Positions 7,970-17,426 of a stretch of DNA of 64,000 bases are shown here, piece after piece. The notes beneath the pieces were generated by a model. The model was given only the letters and a program-made list of their open reading frames with translations, was not told the origin of the DNA and did not search any database. The number at the start of each line of letters is the position of its first letter. Positions within the stretch are counted from its first letter, which is position 1. Made by a program: the position numbers and the translations under genes. Origin of the DNA: Bacillaceae bacterium (GTDB taxonomy: Bacteria; Bacillota; Bacilli; Bacillales; Alkalibacillaceae); contig JACDOD010000002.1 of NCBI GenBank assembly GCA_017656265.1, forward strand, positions 186,001-250,000, in the 5' to 3' direction.

Positions 7970-9076
7970 CTATGCTCTTGCAAGCATACGATTCAGGGCC
8001 AGGATCGCATCGTCAGCAATCTGTTCTTCTACTTTAATTTCATTATGGCTGCCTGTCTCCACAATGCTGTCGAGGCACCAGGCAAGATGAGGCAAATCGA
8101 TTCGGTTCATAGTCAAGCAAGGACACATATGGGGGTTGAGCGAAATAATGTGTTTATCTGGGTTTTCATTTATCAATCGTTTCACCAGATTCATTTCCGT
8201 CCCGATAGCCCATGAAGAACCTTTTTTGGCATGTTTGATCGTTTCAATGATATGCCGGGTAGAGCCGGCATCATCGGCAAGGGCCACGACTTCCCTGCGG
8301 CATTCCGGATGTACAATAATATTCATTTCCGGATATTGTTCACGCACCTGCTTTACATTTTCCACCGTAAAATTTTCATGGACGGAACAGTATCCCTTCC
8401 ACAAAATCACTTTAATTTGATCGGTAGGTCCATCAAAAATCAGTTCATCTTTTATGGGGTCCCAGACAGCCATTTCATCCAGCGGAACGCCTAAATGGAA
8501 GGCGCTGTTTCTGCCTAAATGCTGATCGGGTAAAAATAGTACCCTCTCTTTTTGGGTAAATGCCCATTTCAGCATGTTTTCGGCATTGGAAGACGTTACT
8601 GTCGCACCGCCATTTTTACCCACAAATGCCTTAATAGCAGCTGTGGAGTTGACGTAGGTTAATGGTATAATCGTATTTCCAAATTGTTCCCCAAGTTTTT
8701 GCCATGCCCGTTCAAGCTGGCTTGAATCGGCCATATCAGCCATGGAACAGCCTGCACGGAGATCAGGAAGAAATACTTTTTGATGTTTGGACGTCAAAAT
8801 ATCCGCTGTTTCAGCCATAAAATGAACACCACAAAATACGATGTATTCGGCTTCACGATTGCTGGCTGAAAGTTGAGCAAGCTGCAGAGAGTCACCTGTT
8901 GCATCGGCAAATTGAATGACTTCATCTTTCTGGTAGTGGTGACCGGGGATGAACAATCGTTTTCCCAGATGATCTTTGGCAAACCGAACCCGTTCCTCCA
9001 GCTCTTCCCGGGACATCTGGCGGTACTTTTCAGGAATCATCGTATCCTTTGACTGTAAAGATTCTAACATATTCAT
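7970..9076 (-). CDS. nadA: Quinolinate synthase
   Basis: A 368-residue NadA, which condenses iminoaspartate (from NadB) with dihydroxyacetone phosphate to give quinolinate, using a [4Fe-4S] cluster. Cluster-type cysteines are visible at 110 (RAGCSMAD), 230 ([10 protein letters not shown]) and in the C-terminal CPC at 317-319, matching the Bacillus pattern. Length equals the Bacillus form. AGGGGAGA precedes the ATG. It is the last gene of nadB-nadC-nadA and is followed by the operon terminator. Confidence 0.95.
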   Translation of the reverse strand: MNMLESLQSKDTMIPEKYRQMSREELEERVRFAKDHLGKRLFIPGHHYQKDEVIQFADATGDSLQLAQLSASNREAEYIVFCGVHFMAETADILTSKHQKVFLPDLRAGCSMADMADSSQLERAWQKLGEQFGNTIIPLTYVNSTAAIKAFVGKNGGATVTSSNAENMLKWAFTQKERVLFLPDQHLGRNSAFHLGVPLDEMAVWDPIKDELIFDGPTDQIKVILWKGYCSVHENFTVENVKQVREQYPEMNIIVHPECRREVVALADDAGSTRHIIETIKHAKKGSSWAIGTEMNLVKRLINENPDKHIISLNPHMCPCLTMNRIDLPHLAWCLDSIVETGSHNEIKVEEQIADDAILALNRMLARA

Positions 9077-9116
9077 ATTAATCTCCCCTCATGTGAAAGC
9101 CTTTTTGAATTAAGAT

Positions 9117-9950
9117 TTACAAATGAACCTTGACGCTGATATCCAGTGCTTCTACGGAGTGGGTGAGGCAACCGAGGGAAATATAATCCACCCCTGTATT
9201 GCGAAAGAAAGGCAGATCTTCCAGTTGTATTCCCCCGGAAGCCTCTGTAACAATATGGTCTGGTACAAGTTCAATCAGCTCTTTGATTTTTTCTGGGGTC
9301 TGGTTGTCAAACATGATGACATCAGCCTGTGCCGCGACAGCCTCCAGCACCTGTTCTTTCGTTTCCGTTTCCACCTCAACCTTAACCATATGTCCAATTT
9401 CAGAGCGGATCTGTTTCACAGCTTCGGTAATAGATCCGGCAAAGTCGATATGGTTATCTTTGATTAAGACAGCATCATAAAGGCCAAATCGATGGTTTTT
9501 CCCTCCTCCGGCACGGACGGCATACTTCTCAAACATCCGAAGTCCGGGAGTTGTTTTTCGGGTATCACAAATCCGGGTGTGGTCACTGTTTAAGAGTTGA
9601 ACCGCCTGATGGGTTTTCGTAGCAATTCCGCTCATATGCTGTATTAAGTTTAAAATGACCCGCTCCCCTTTTAACAAGTCAGAAATGTTTCCTTTGACCG
9701 TAGCCAGTTTCTGCCCTGAACGGATTCTCGTTCCGTCCCTGACAAATAAAGATGGTTGTGCATTCGGGTCCAGGATGGAGAAACCATGCTGGATTAAATC
9801 GATTCCACAAAAAATACCGTCTGCTTTGGCCAGAAATACAATTTCTCCTTGCTGATCATTTTGAAATAAGAGGTCACTTGTAAGATCCCGCTCGCCGATG
9901 TCTTCAAGGAAAAATTGTTCAAGTTGTCTGGACAGCTTCAGTTTGTTCAT
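9117..9950 (-). CDS. nadC: Nicotinate-nucleotide pyrophosphorylase (quinolinate phosphoribosyltransferase)
   Basis: NadC converts quinolinate and PRPP to nicotinate mononucleotide with loss of CO2. Family segments seen include RDLTSDLLF near the N-terminus, TRKTTPGLRMFEKYAV near residue 135 and the IKDNHI motif near 164. The ATG at 9950 is chosen over one ten codons upstream because AAGGGTGA lies about 6 bases before it. The gene then overlaps the end of nadB by about 30 bases, consistent with translational coupling. 277 residues, normal for the family. Confidence 0.93.
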   Translation of the reverse strand: MNKLKLSRQLEQFFLEDIGERDLTSDLLFQNDQQGEIVFLAKADGIFCGIDLIQHGFSILDPNAQPSLFVRDGTRIRSGQKLATVKGNISDLLKGERVILNLIQHMSGIATKTHQAVQLLNSDHTRICDTRKTTPGLRMFEKYAVRAGGGKNHRFGLYDAVLIKDNHIDFAGSITEAVKQIRSEIGHMVKVEVETETKEQVLEAVAAQADVIMFDNQTPEKIKELIELVPDHIVTEASGGIQLEDLPFFRNTGVDYISLGCLTHSVEALDISVKVHL

Positions 9951-11568
9951 ATACTTCACCCTTATCCTTTCGACGTACATGAATGATATGTTTCCGTCCC
10001 CATACTTCCGATTCTTCAGGAAAGTCAGCCCGGAAGTGGCCTCCCCGGCTTTCTTCCCTTAACAGCGCAGATTGGGTTACCAGCCAGGAAGTAACCAGCA
10101 TAAAGTTTCTGGTGAGTTCACTGTTGGAGAAAGTGCTCCAGTCAGCGGACAGAAGCTGTTCAATCTGAAATTGATTAAGCCAGTCCAGTTGATGCTGAAG
10201 GTCTTCTTTCCTCCGCACAATCCCCACCCGCCGCATCATTAACTCCCTAAGCTCCTCATTCCGGTGCCTGTGGTGCCTGTGGTGCCTGTCACTTGTCGAA
10301 TGTTGCTGGCCTGAACCCTTATATTTCAAAGCATCCCGAAATCGCAGCGCACGTTCCCCATTCGACAGGTGCCTGTCACCTGTCGAATGGTCACCTGTCG
10401 AATGATGATTTATCCAGCAGGCGAGGCGCTTTCCGAATACCAGGCCTTCCAACAGCGAATTGCTTGCCAGCCGATTGGATCCGTGTACGCCTGTATTGGC
10501 TGCTTCTCCAACTGCGTACAATCTGTTGATATTCGTTCGCCCGTCCAAATCCGTTTTCACTCCGCCCATAGAAAAATGGCTGCCGGGAGCAACGGGTATC
10601 AATCCTTCCTTCAGATCAACCCCATATTCCTGGCACATTTTTGAAATAGAGGGAAAACGCTGTTCAAAGTCCCGTACTCCGCTGATATCCAGAAACACGT
10701 CTACTCCTTGCTGTCTGTATTCAAAAATCGTCTGCGAGACCACATGGCGGGGAGCCAGATCTTTCATCGGATGAACATCACACATAATGGAATCGCCATC
10801 TTTCGTGACCAGTATTCCGCCTTCACCCCGGACGGCCTCTGAAACCAGCCCCCTGGATGCGCCATCTGCATACAGCAGGGTTGGGTGAAACTGAATAAAT
10901 TCCATATCCGCAAGTTCAGCACCAGCCCGGTAAGCCAGCACATATCCGTCACCAGTTGCCGTTTCACTATTGGAGGTCACGGAATAAATTTGCCCCAATC
11001 CCCCGGCGGCAATCACAATATGATCGGCAAGAATGACCTCATGGTTTCCTGATGCATGTCTTCCTTTTACGCCATAACATGTATTCGATTCTGAATCGAC
11101 CAGCAATTCATAAACGAAAAAGTGTTCCCAAATCTGAATATTTTCCGTTAATCTGCCAGAAAAAAACTCCATCAGCTGCTTCCCTGTCCGGTCACCGCCG
11201 CCATGAACGATACGGTGCACCCGATGGGCTCCCTCATGCCCGAGAAGCAGATGGCCAGATTCATCCCGGTCAAACGGACACCCGCCTTCAGCCAGCTCAA
11301 GGATTATATCCCGACCTTCCGAAGTCAGCACCCTTACCGCCTCTTCATCATGTAAAAATCTACCGGCTTCCATCGTGTCTTCAAAGTGTATCCGAGGATG
11401 ATCAGAAGCACCGATGGCACCAGCTACACCACCCTGAGCCCGGTAGGAATTACTTTGATTAAATTGGGACTTTGTGAGAAGAATCACATTTAAATCCCTG
11501 CGGAGGTTAACCGCAAGCTGTAAAGCTGCTATTCCGGTTCCTATGACCAATACATCAGTATGTTTCAT
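9919..11568 (-). CDS. nadB: L-aspartate oxidase with in-frame repeat insertion
   Basis: NadB oxidises L-aspartate to iminoaspartate for quinolinate synthesis. The FAD-binding GTGIAALQLAV is at the N-terminus, and the family blocks QGGVAGA and GGVKTDLDGRTNINRLYAVGE are present. At 549 residues it is longer than the Bacillus enzyme. The extra sequence is at about residues 388-436, between the FAD domain (ending LEGLVFGKRLA) and the C-terminal helical domain (RNEELRELMMRRVG), where copies of the 20-bp dispersed repeat encode STGDHSTGDRHLSNG and a His/Arg-rich run. The frame is kept, so the gene may still work. First gene of nadBCA. Confidence 0.93.
   Translation of the reverse strand: MKHTDVLVIGTGIAALQLAVNLRRDLNVILLTKSQFNQSNSYRAQGGVAGAIGASDHPRIHFEDTMEAGRFLHDEEAVRVLTSEGRDIILELAEGGCPFDRDESGHLLLGHEGAHRVHRIVHGGGDRTGKQLMEFFSGRLTENIQIWEHFFVYELLVDSESNTCYGVKGRHASGNHEVILADHIVIAAGGLGQIYSVTSNSETATGDGYVLAYRAGAELADMEFIQFHPTLLYADGASRGLVSEAVRGEGGILVTKDGDSIMCDVHPMKDLAPRHVVSQTIFEYRQQGVDVFLDISGVRDFEQRFPSISKMCQEYGVDLKEGLIPVAPGSHFSMGGVKTDLDGRTNINRLYAVGEAANTGVHGSNRLASNSLLEGLVFGKRLACWINHHSTGDHSTGDRHLSNGERALRFRDALKYKGSGQQHSTSDRHHRHHRHRNEELRELMMRRVGIVRRKEDLQHQLDWLNQFQIEQLLSADWSTFSNSELTRNFMLVTSWLVTQSALLREESRGGHFRADFPEESEVWGRKHIIHVRRKDKGEVYEQTEAVQTT
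10263..10404. repeat. Cluster of 20-bp dispersed repeats inside nadB
   Basis: One full GGTGCCTGTCACTTGTCGAA unit (10281-10300) is preceded by two partial GGTGCCTGT copies. A second cluster at 10359-10404 forms the perfect palindrome CATTCGACAGGT / ACCTGTCGAATG plus one more partial copy. The same unit recurs at 32449, 33145, 33532, 34683, 34758 and 34814. Confidence 0.85.
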
Positions 11569-11704
11569 TTGGTGTGCCTCCTGAGAGGTGATTTGACTAA
11601 TATCCCACCTTAACTTAACACATGTCTTGACACTTATATTGACATAGAATTAAACTGTTGACAAGTATTTAATCGCACGCATTCAATGGAGAAAGGTGGA
11701 AACC
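11569..11704. promoter_or_regulatory. Divergent nadB/nifS control region
   Basis: The region between the divergent NAD genes carries three TTGACA hexamers on the plus strand at 11627, 11639 and 11658. Some are probably -35 elements (for example TTGACA at 11627 with TAAACT 18 bases on), others may be part of the NadR (YrxA) operator expected here. The exact operator is not resolved by eye. Confidence 0.5.
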
Positions 11705-12844
11705 ATGAAATATTTTGATTATGCCGCTACGTGTCCAATTAAACCAGCTGTACTGGATGCTTATGTTCAGGCTTCAAAGGATTTTTACGGGAATGCGAGC
11801 AGCCTGCATGATATAGGGGGGAAGGCTTCCTCACTTTTAGACAGCTGCCGGAAAGAATTAGGAAGACTGCTGGGGGTGCCGCACAATGGGATTTTTTTCA
11901 CCAGCGGAGGGACAGAAAGCAATCAACTGGCAATTCAGACTTTGCTGTCAGCAGTCCGGCGTCAGTCTATCAACGGAGGACATATCATTGCCTCGAAGGC
12001 TGAACATTCATCCATTCATCAGATACTCCACAAATTGAAGCAGGAAGGGTACGACATTACTTATATCCCCATGACTCAACAGGGAATCGTGGACACCGAG
12101 CTTTTTCAAAAAGCAATCAGAGAGGATACTGTATTGGCTGTTATTCAGCACGGGAATGGGGAAATCGGCAGTATCCAGCCCATAGTTGAAATAGCCAAAA
12201 TTTGCAGAAGCAGTAGAATATTTCTTCACGCCGATTGTGTTCAGACTTTTGGAAAAATGGATTTAACGCCCATTGCATCCGAGGTGGACAGCCTTTCCAT
12301 TTCCAGCCATAAAATTTATGGGCCAAAAGGTACAGGGGCTCTTTACATCAATCCGAATATACCCTGGAAACCTGCTTTATCAGGAGTATCGCACGAAGGC
12401 GGACTACGCCCTGGAACAGTCAATGTTCCTGGAATTGCTGCTTTCACAGTTGCTGCTCAGCTGGCCCATCAGTCCATGACAGAAAAAAAGGACCTGTTCT
12501 GGAAACTTCGCAAAACCCTTTTGGATGAACTAAAACCAGTTCAGGAGTACCTCCAGTTTTACAACGTGGAGCATGAATCGCAGCTCCCTTTCATCATCGG
12601 ATGTTCCGTTAAAAATTTTGAAGGCCAATGGCTGATGCTGGAGTGCAACCGGCTTGGTTTTGCTATTTCAACGGGAAGTGCATGCCAGGTTCAGAAAAAG
12701 GAATTATCCAAAACGATGCAGGCCATGGGCGTTTCGGAGCAATTAGGAAAAGGATTTGTACGTATTTCATTGGGCGATGAAACAAAAGAGGAGGACGTCA
12801 GGGAGTTAGGCCGAACCATCGTAAAAATCATTTCCTCCCAATAG
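11705..12844 (+). CDS. nifS: Cysteine desulfurase NifS (NAD-cluster type)
   Basis: A PLP-dependent cysteine desulfurase that supplies sulfur, in this context most likely for the NadA iron-sulfur cluster. The PLP lysine lies in SSHKIYGPKG near residue 200, and the catalytic Cys in STGSACQ near residue 325. The ATG at 11705 is preferred over the GTG three codons upstream because AAAGGTGG sits 5 bases before it. It runs divergently from nadBCA and ahead of nadR, as in Bacillus subtilis, which supports the specific role over a general IscS. Confidence 0.88.
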   Translation: MKYFDYAATCPIKPAVLDAYVQASKDFYGNASSLHDIGGKASSLLDSCRKELGRLLGVPHNGIFFTSGGTESNQLAIQTLLSAVRRQSINGGHIIASKAEHSSIHQILHKLKQEGYDITYIPMTQQGIVDTELFQKAIREDTVLAVIQHGNGEIGSIQPIVEIAKICRSSRIFLHADCVQTFGKMDLTPIASEVDSLSISSHKIYGPKGTGALYINPNIPWKPALSGVSHEGGLRPGTVNVPGIAAFTVAAQLAHQSMTEKKDLFWKLRKTLLDELKPVQEYLQFYNVEHESQLPFIIGCSVKNFEGQWLMLECNRLGFAISTGSACQVQKKELSKTMQAMGVSEQLGKGFVRISLGDETKEEDVRELGRTIVKIISSQ

Positions 12845-12901
12845 TGAAGTCGTATCGTTTGTGGTAAAATTTTGATGAAATGGATGAGGAGGAGATCGGA
12901 A

Positions 12902-13441
12902 ATGAAAGATGAAAAGAAAATCCTCGGAGAAGAACGGCGGGAGTTTATTTTGAATGAGTTAAAAAACCGCCAGGAACCCATTACTGGAAGCGAACTGGCC
13001 GAAAAAGCCAATGTGAGCCGTCAGGTCATTGTCGGCGATATTTCTTTATTAAAGGCAAAAAATGAGCCGATTATTGCAACAAGCCAGGGATATATGTACA
13101 TGAAAGCCTCTTCACCTTCAAGTATGTACGAGCGGACTTTGGCTTTTTACCATCCCCCTGAACGTACGGAAGAAGAGCTGAATTTAATTGTGGATCACGG
13201 TGCCACAGTCAAAGATGTAACCGTTGAGCACCCGATCTATGGAGAGTTTACCGCATCCATCATGGTATCCAATCGGCGGGATGTGAAGAAATTCCTGGAT
13301 AAGGTGCGTTCAGCGAATGCTTCTTTATTATCTGAGCTGACAGGAGGCATCCATCTTCATACGATCACAGCAGAAACGGAAGAAATATTGGATGAAGTTG
13401 AAGAAGCACTAGAAACGGCGGGGTTTTTAGTGGATTCTTAA
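12902..13441 (+). CDS. nadR: NAD biosynthesis transcriptional repressor (HTH plus 3H domain)
   Basis: A 179-residue regulator of the YrxA/NiaR type. The N-terminal winged helix (about residues 10-60, with GSELAEKANVSRQVIVGDI) binds DNA. The C-terminal 3H domain (about 85-175) carries spaced histidines in VDHGATVKDVTVEHP and GGIHLHT that bind metal and sense nicotinate. In Bacillus subtilis the orthologue represses nadBCA and nifS-yrxA, so this gene most likely regulates its own cluster. The start at 12902 is supported by GAGGAGGAGA. It is the second gene after nifS, with a terminator behind. Confidence 0.9.
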   Translation: MKDEKKILGEERREFILNELKNRQEPITGSELAEKANVSRQVIVGDISLLKAKNEPIIATSQGYMYMKASSPSSMYERTLAFYHPPERTEEELNLIVDHGATVKDVTVEHPIYGEFTASIMVSNRRDVKKFLDKVRSANASLLSELTGGIHLHTITAETEEILDEVEEALETAGFLVDS

Positions 13442-13535
13442 AAGCTTGCAGAAGGAAGCGGGCAGATGACAAACATAATGTGTAAAAAAATGGAACCTTT
13501 TTCCGCTTGAAACGTCATATAAAATATAAGCTGCG

Positions 13536-13569
13536 AAAGTGAGGAGCACACAGAATCCTCACTTTTTTC
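13536..13569 (+). terminator. Terminator of nifS-nadR
   Basis: AAAGTGAGGA (13536-13545) pairs with TCCTCACTTT (13556-13565), followed by TTTTC. Confidence 0.85.
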
Positions 13570-13697
13570 TTTGCTAAATATTTAACGTTCTTTTTGTAAG
13601 GGCATTTCTCACAATTCATTCGAACAACTGAGAGAATTTGTTGTGTTATAAGAAAAGTGTTCCAGAAAAGTAAAGTACAAAATTTGGGGGAATACTG

Positions 13698-14297
13698 ATG
13701 AATAATAAAGAGAACATGGCCAGAAGATTTCTGTTCTTATTGGCGTTCAGTTTGATGTTTCCATTCTTATCTCCACATTTGTTTGCTTCCATGTCTCCAG
13801 AAGAAGTAGAGAAAATCAAGGAAAAAGCACCATTGCATGTGATTGGGAAAGTCGTGGGAGAACGCTTCCATGAAGAGGTAGATGATGAAAGCCGGGAGTA
13901 TCACCAAATTCGGAAATTTACGCTAAGTGTACGCCAGGTGAAAAAAGGACCTGACTGGATTGAAAACGGAGATTGGCTTGAAGTCTATTACACTTATGTC
14001 CCTTCCTGGCTGGCCGATGAATATGTTGGTTTAAATCGGGTAGATATCGTTGAAAATGATGTAATAGAAATCTGGCTTGAACCAGGAGAATACGGGTGGG
14101 AATCTGCATCAAGCGGTTATACAGTGAAACATATCTATAAGGTCCAAAGGTTTACAGAACCTGTACCGGAGCCTTTCTGGCATAAAACAAAAAGAAATGT
14201 TAAAGCAGTGTTTATCGATAAGATCGAGAACACGGTTTTTCTGTTATTCGTTATTCTAGTGGCCACTGCTATTTTTGTGGGGATCAGAAAAAAATAA
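13698..14297 (+). CDS. Hypothetical exported protein with C-terminal anchor
   Basis: A 199-residue protein with an N-terminal signal-like helix (about residues 9-31) and a C-terminal transmembrane helix (about 175-195) ending in basic residues. The central extracytoplasmic domain is rich in beta-type sequence, with VIGKVVGERFHEE and WLEVYYTYVP. GGGGGAA lies 6 bases before the ATG. I do not recognise a family. It stands alone between nadR and kbl. Confidence 0.6.
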   Translation: MNNKENMARRFLFLLAFSLMFPFLSPHLFASMSPEEVEKIKEKAPLHVIGKVVGERFHEEVDDESREYHQIRKFTLSVRQVKKGPDWIENGDWLEVYYTYVPSWLADEYVGLNRVDIVENDVIEIWLEPGEYGWESASSGYTVKHIYKVQRFTEPVPEPFWHKTKRNVKAVFIDKIENTVFLLFVILVATAIFVGIRKK

Positions 14298-14461
14298 AGC
14301 GTTTCGGTATCCGCCTAATTTCTTTTTTCTGTCCTTTTAGTGTAAACATTTTTTGTGTTTTGTGATAAAGTATTAACAAGAGTAATACTCGGTAAACTAA
14401 TTTGTCCGCACCAAATGAACATTTGTTTTTAAAACGCTTACATAATAAAGGAGGTCTTTTC

Positions 14462-15655
14462 ATGTCCAGTAAAACCCTTGATCGTTTTTTAAAGGAAAAT
14501 TTACAGGATTTGAAGGAAAGAGGTCTTTATAACGAAATTGATCCGGTCCAGGGCGCCAATGGTCCAGTGATCACGATTAACGGTAAAGAGCTGATCAATT
14601 TATCTTCCAATAACTACCTTGGTTTAGCTACGGACGAAAGATTAAAAGAAGTAGCCATTAAAGCGGTAAAAAAATATGGGGTAGGAGCAGGCGCGGTTCG
14701 TACTATTAACGGAACACTGGACCTGCATCTGAAATTAGAAGAGCAAATTGCGAAATTTAAAGGGACCGAAGCGGCAATCGCTTATCAGTCCGGTTTTAAC
14801 TGTAATGTAGCCGCCATCCCGGCTGTTGTGGACAAACATGATGCTATCCTCTCTGATGAACTAAACCATGCATCCATCATTGACGGCTGCCGTCTTTCTA
14901 AAGCAAAAATCATCCGTTTCAATCACTCAGATATGGACGATCTTCGGAAGAAAGCGAAAGAAGCCGTTGAATCCGGGCAATACAACAAAATTATGGTGAT
15001 TACCGACGGTGTATTCTCGATGGATGGAGATATTGCCAAACTTCCTGAAATTGTAGAAATTGCGGAAGAGTTCGACCTTATTACCTATGTTGATGATGCC
15101 CACGGTTCTGGTGTAACTGGAAAAGGTGCAGGAACTGTAAAGCATTTCGGCCTTCAGGACAAGGTAGATCTACAGATTGGCACATTGTCTAAAGCCATTG
15201 GTGTTATTGGTGGATACGTGGCTGGTAAGAGTGAGCTCATTGACTGGTTAAAAGTAAGCTCTCGCCCATTCTTATTTTCAACAGCTGTGACACCGGCAGA
15301 TGCCGCTGCCAGTACGAAGGCGATTGAGCTGCTGATGGAGAGCACAGAACTTCACGATCGGCTCTGGGAAAATGGCCGCTACCTGAAAGAAGGACTGAAA
15401 AAATTAGGTTTTGATATTGGTCAGAGTGAAACTCCAATTACACCATGTATTATCGGTGAGGAAAAGACCACACAGGAATTCAGCAAGCGTCTCTATGAAG
15501 AAGGTGTTTATGCGAAGTCTATCGTCTTCCCGACTGTACCACGGGGCACCGGACGAGTACGCAACATGCCTACAGCTGCCCACACAAAAGACATGCTGGA
15601 TCAGGCCCTTCACATTTATGAGAAGGTCGGAAAAGAGCTTGGAGTTATCAAGTAG
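14462..15655 (+). CDS. kbl: Glycine C-acetyltransferase (2-amino-3-ketobutyrate CoA ligase)
   Basis: A PLP enzyme of the alpha-oxoamine synthase family, 397 residues, that splits 2-amino-3-ketobutyrate with CoA into glycine and acetyl-CoA. Visible signatures are NNYLGLA, the aspartate motif VDDAHGSG, and the PLP lysine in GTLSKAIG near residue 244. The ATG follows AAGGAGG. It precedes tdh by 38 bases, so the pair makes the threonine dehydrogenase route: threonine to 2-amino-3-ketobutyrate (Tdh), then glycine (Kbl). The context favours this over 8-amino-7-oxononanoate synthase, a close relative. Confidence 0.93.
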   Translation: MSSKTLDRFLKENLQDLKERGLYNEIDPVQGANGPVITINGKELINLSSNNYLGLATDERLKEVAIKAVKKYGVGAGAVRTINGTLDLHLKLEEQIAKFKGTEAAIAYQSGFNCNVAAIPAVVDKHDAILSDELNHASIIDGCRLSKAKIIRFNHSDMDDLRKKAKEAVESGQYNKIMVITDGVFSMDGDIAKLPEIVEIAEEFDLITYVDDAHGSGVTGKGAGTVKHFGLQDKVDLQIGTLSKAIGVIGGYVAGKSELIDWLKVSSRPFLFSTAVTPADAAASTKAIELLMESTELHDRLWENGRYLKEGLKKLGFDIGQSETPITPCIIGEEKTTQEFSKRLYEEGVYAKSIVFPTVPRGTGRVRNMPTAAHTKDMLDQALHIYEKVGKELGVIK

Positions 15656-15693
15656 ACACCAAAGATTTTTGACTGGACAGGGGGAGTTTTTAA

Positions 15694-16656
15694 ATGAAAA
15701 AGATTTTAGTGACGGGAGCCTTAGGCCAAATTGGATCAGAGCTAGTGTTAAAACTCCGTGAAGAATATGGTTCTGATCAGGTCATCGCTTCCGATATCCG
15801 GACGGCAGACAGCAAAGTTGTCCATTCAGGCCCATTTGAAATCTTGGATGTTACGGACGCTAAAAAAATGCACGATATTGCTAAAAAACATCAGGTGGAC
15901 ACCATTATTCACCTGGCTGCTTTGTTATCAGCCAAAGCGGAGAACAACCCGCAGCTGGCCTGGGATTTGAACATGGGCGGTCTGGTCAATGCTCTGGAAG
16001 TAGCCAGGGAGCTTAATACCAAGTTTTTTACACCAAGTTCAATCGGTGCATTCGGCCCATCAACGCCAAAGGATCAGACCCCACAGGATACCATTCAGCG
16101 TCCTACCACGATGTACGGTGTAAACAAGGTCGCAGGTGAACTGCTCTGTGATTATTACTATCACAAATTTGGAGTTGATACCCGGGGTGTCCGCTTCCCT
16201 GGTCTGATTTCCTATGTGACACCTCCAGGGGGCGGTACCACTGATTATGCGGTGGAAATCTATTATGAAGCAATTAAAAACCAAACATACACATCCTATA
16301 TTGCAGAAGGTACCTATATGGATATGATGTATATGCCAGATGCCATCCATGCCATTATTCAGTTAATGGAGGCAAACCCTGATCATTTAAAGCATCGGAA
16401 CGCTTTTAACGTTACTGCTTTTAGTGCAGCTCCAGAGGACTTTGCTGAGGCAATCCGCAAACATATACCAGACTTCGAAATGGATTATAAGGTGGACCCA
16501 GTAAGACAATCGATTGCAGAAAGCTGGCCTAATTCCATCGATGCTTCTGCTGCCAGAGAAGAATGGGGTTTTAAAGCAGAATATGATCTGGATAAAATGA
16601 CAGCAGATATGCTGCAAAAGCTAGAAAGCAAATTAAAAAATGCTAATCATGTTTAA
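15694..16656 (+). CDS. tdh: L-threonine 3-dehydrogenase, short-chain (epimerase-like) type
   Basis: A 320-residue NAD-dependent enzyme of the extended SDR/epimerase fold that oxidises L-threonine to 2-amino-3-ketobutyrate. It shows the Rossmann motif GALGQIG near residue 8, the substrate-side segments PSSIGAFGP and [10 protein letters not shown], and the catalytic YGVNK (YxxxK) near residue 142. It is unrelated to the zinc-dependent Tdh of Escherichia coli. AGGGGGAG lies 8 bases before the ATG. Co-directional with kbl and followed by a terminator. Confidence 0.9.
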   Translation: MKKILVTGALGQIGSELVLKLREEYGSDQVIASDIRTADSKVVHSGPFEILDVTDAKKMHDIAKKHQVDTIIHLAALLSAKAENNPQLAWDLNMGGLVNALEVARELNTKFFTPSSIGAFGPSTPKDQTPQDTIQRPTTMYGVNKVAGELLCDYYYHKFGVDTRGVRFPGLISYVTPPGGGTTDYAVEIYYEAIKNQTYTSYIAEGTYMDMMYMPDAIHAIIQLMEANPDHLKHRNAFNVTAFSAAPEDFAEAIRKHIPDFEMDYKVDPVRQSIAESWPNSIDASAAREEWGFKAEYDLDKMTADMLQKLESKLKNANHV

Positions 16657-16677
16657 TATGGATGAGTCAAAATCATT

Positions 16678-16712
16678 CCCTGCTGCCTTTAAGTAAGGCG
16701 GCAGGGTTTTTT
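16678..16712 (+). terminator. Terminator of kbl-tdh
   Basis: CCCTGCTGCCTT (16678-16689) pairs with AAGGCGGCAGGG (16695-16706, one mismatch), followed by TTTTTT. Confidence 0.85.
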
Positions 16713-16726
16713 AACATACCTCCGAA

Positions 16727-16775
16727 AGAAGTCCCCCACTTCTTAGCGTTAGCGGAGATGGTGGGAGTATGTCAC
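16727..16775 (+). repeat. IS200/IS605-like right-end hairpin remnant
   Basis: The best preserved copy: CCCCCACTTCTTAGCGTT, then AGCGGAGATGGTGGG, then AGTATGTCAC. This is the typical hairpin and end of an IS605-type right terminus. It follows the tdh terminator, and no transposase is present. An open frame running through it (16662-16928) is not judged a gene. Confidence 0.6.
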
Positions 16776-16924
16776 AAGAAACAAAGTATAATATTTGAGT
16801 CAGTTACAATCCTTCCAATGGATGGAGGGATTAAATTATTTTTGATTGAAATCTCTGAGTGCCTATACATTTTTACAGAAGCTATCTTAAGATATATTAA
16901 ACTCTGTAAAGATGGTGAGGATCT

Positions 16925-17260
16925 ATGACTCGGGATCTAAATGTCAAATTAAAAGAGATCGAATTGAGGCTCAGTGAATTAGAGGAACAGCATGACAACG
17001 TAGCAGAGTACTTACAGAACGTATTATCAGAAAATGATATTAAAGTATTATTGAACGACTATCTGGATCAAAAAGAATACTTGTCCAGAGAACAAATTAA
17101 AACCCTCATTCATGAAGTCATGGAAGAACATGATTATGTGGACCGGGAGGAAATGGAGAGCGTCATGCGTCAGTACCATATCACTACATTAAAATGGGGA
17201 ATCACCTTTGTGTTTAGCACAGCAGGTTTAGTCATCGGAATCATTCGGATTTTTTTCTAG
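16925..17260 (+). CDS. Small coiled-coil protein with C-terminal membrane anchor
   Basis: A 111-residue protein. Residues 1-85 are charged and helical with coiled-coil character (KLKEIELRLSELEEQ and similar), and residues 89-110 form a single transmembrane helix at the very C-terminus. GGTGAGG lies 5 bases before the ATG. Likely a membrane-anchored cytoplasmic coil. No family recognised, and it is alone downstream of repeat sequence. Confidence 0.6.
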   Translation: MTRDLNVKLKEIELRLSELEEQHDNVAEYLQNVLSENDIKVLLNDYLDQKEYLSREQIKTLIHEVMEEHDYVDREEMESVMRQYHITTLKWGITFVFSTAGLVIGIIRIFF

Positions 17261-17426
17261 GCAAAAGTTCCCTTCTGCCTGATCATGTTCATGATGGGAC
17301 AAGCATGACACATAAGGACAAAAGATCTTTCCAATCTCATGAATTCGTCTAACTCAAACTTTTGTATGAAGATCAGGAATGCATGATAAAATAACAGTAA
17401 CCATAATCTGAAAGGGAGGTTTTTTT

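Noticed and set aside
16662-16928. 88-codon open frame after tdh
   Set aside because: It begins before the tdh terminator and runs through it and the IS605-like end hairpin, so it is not a plausible gene.
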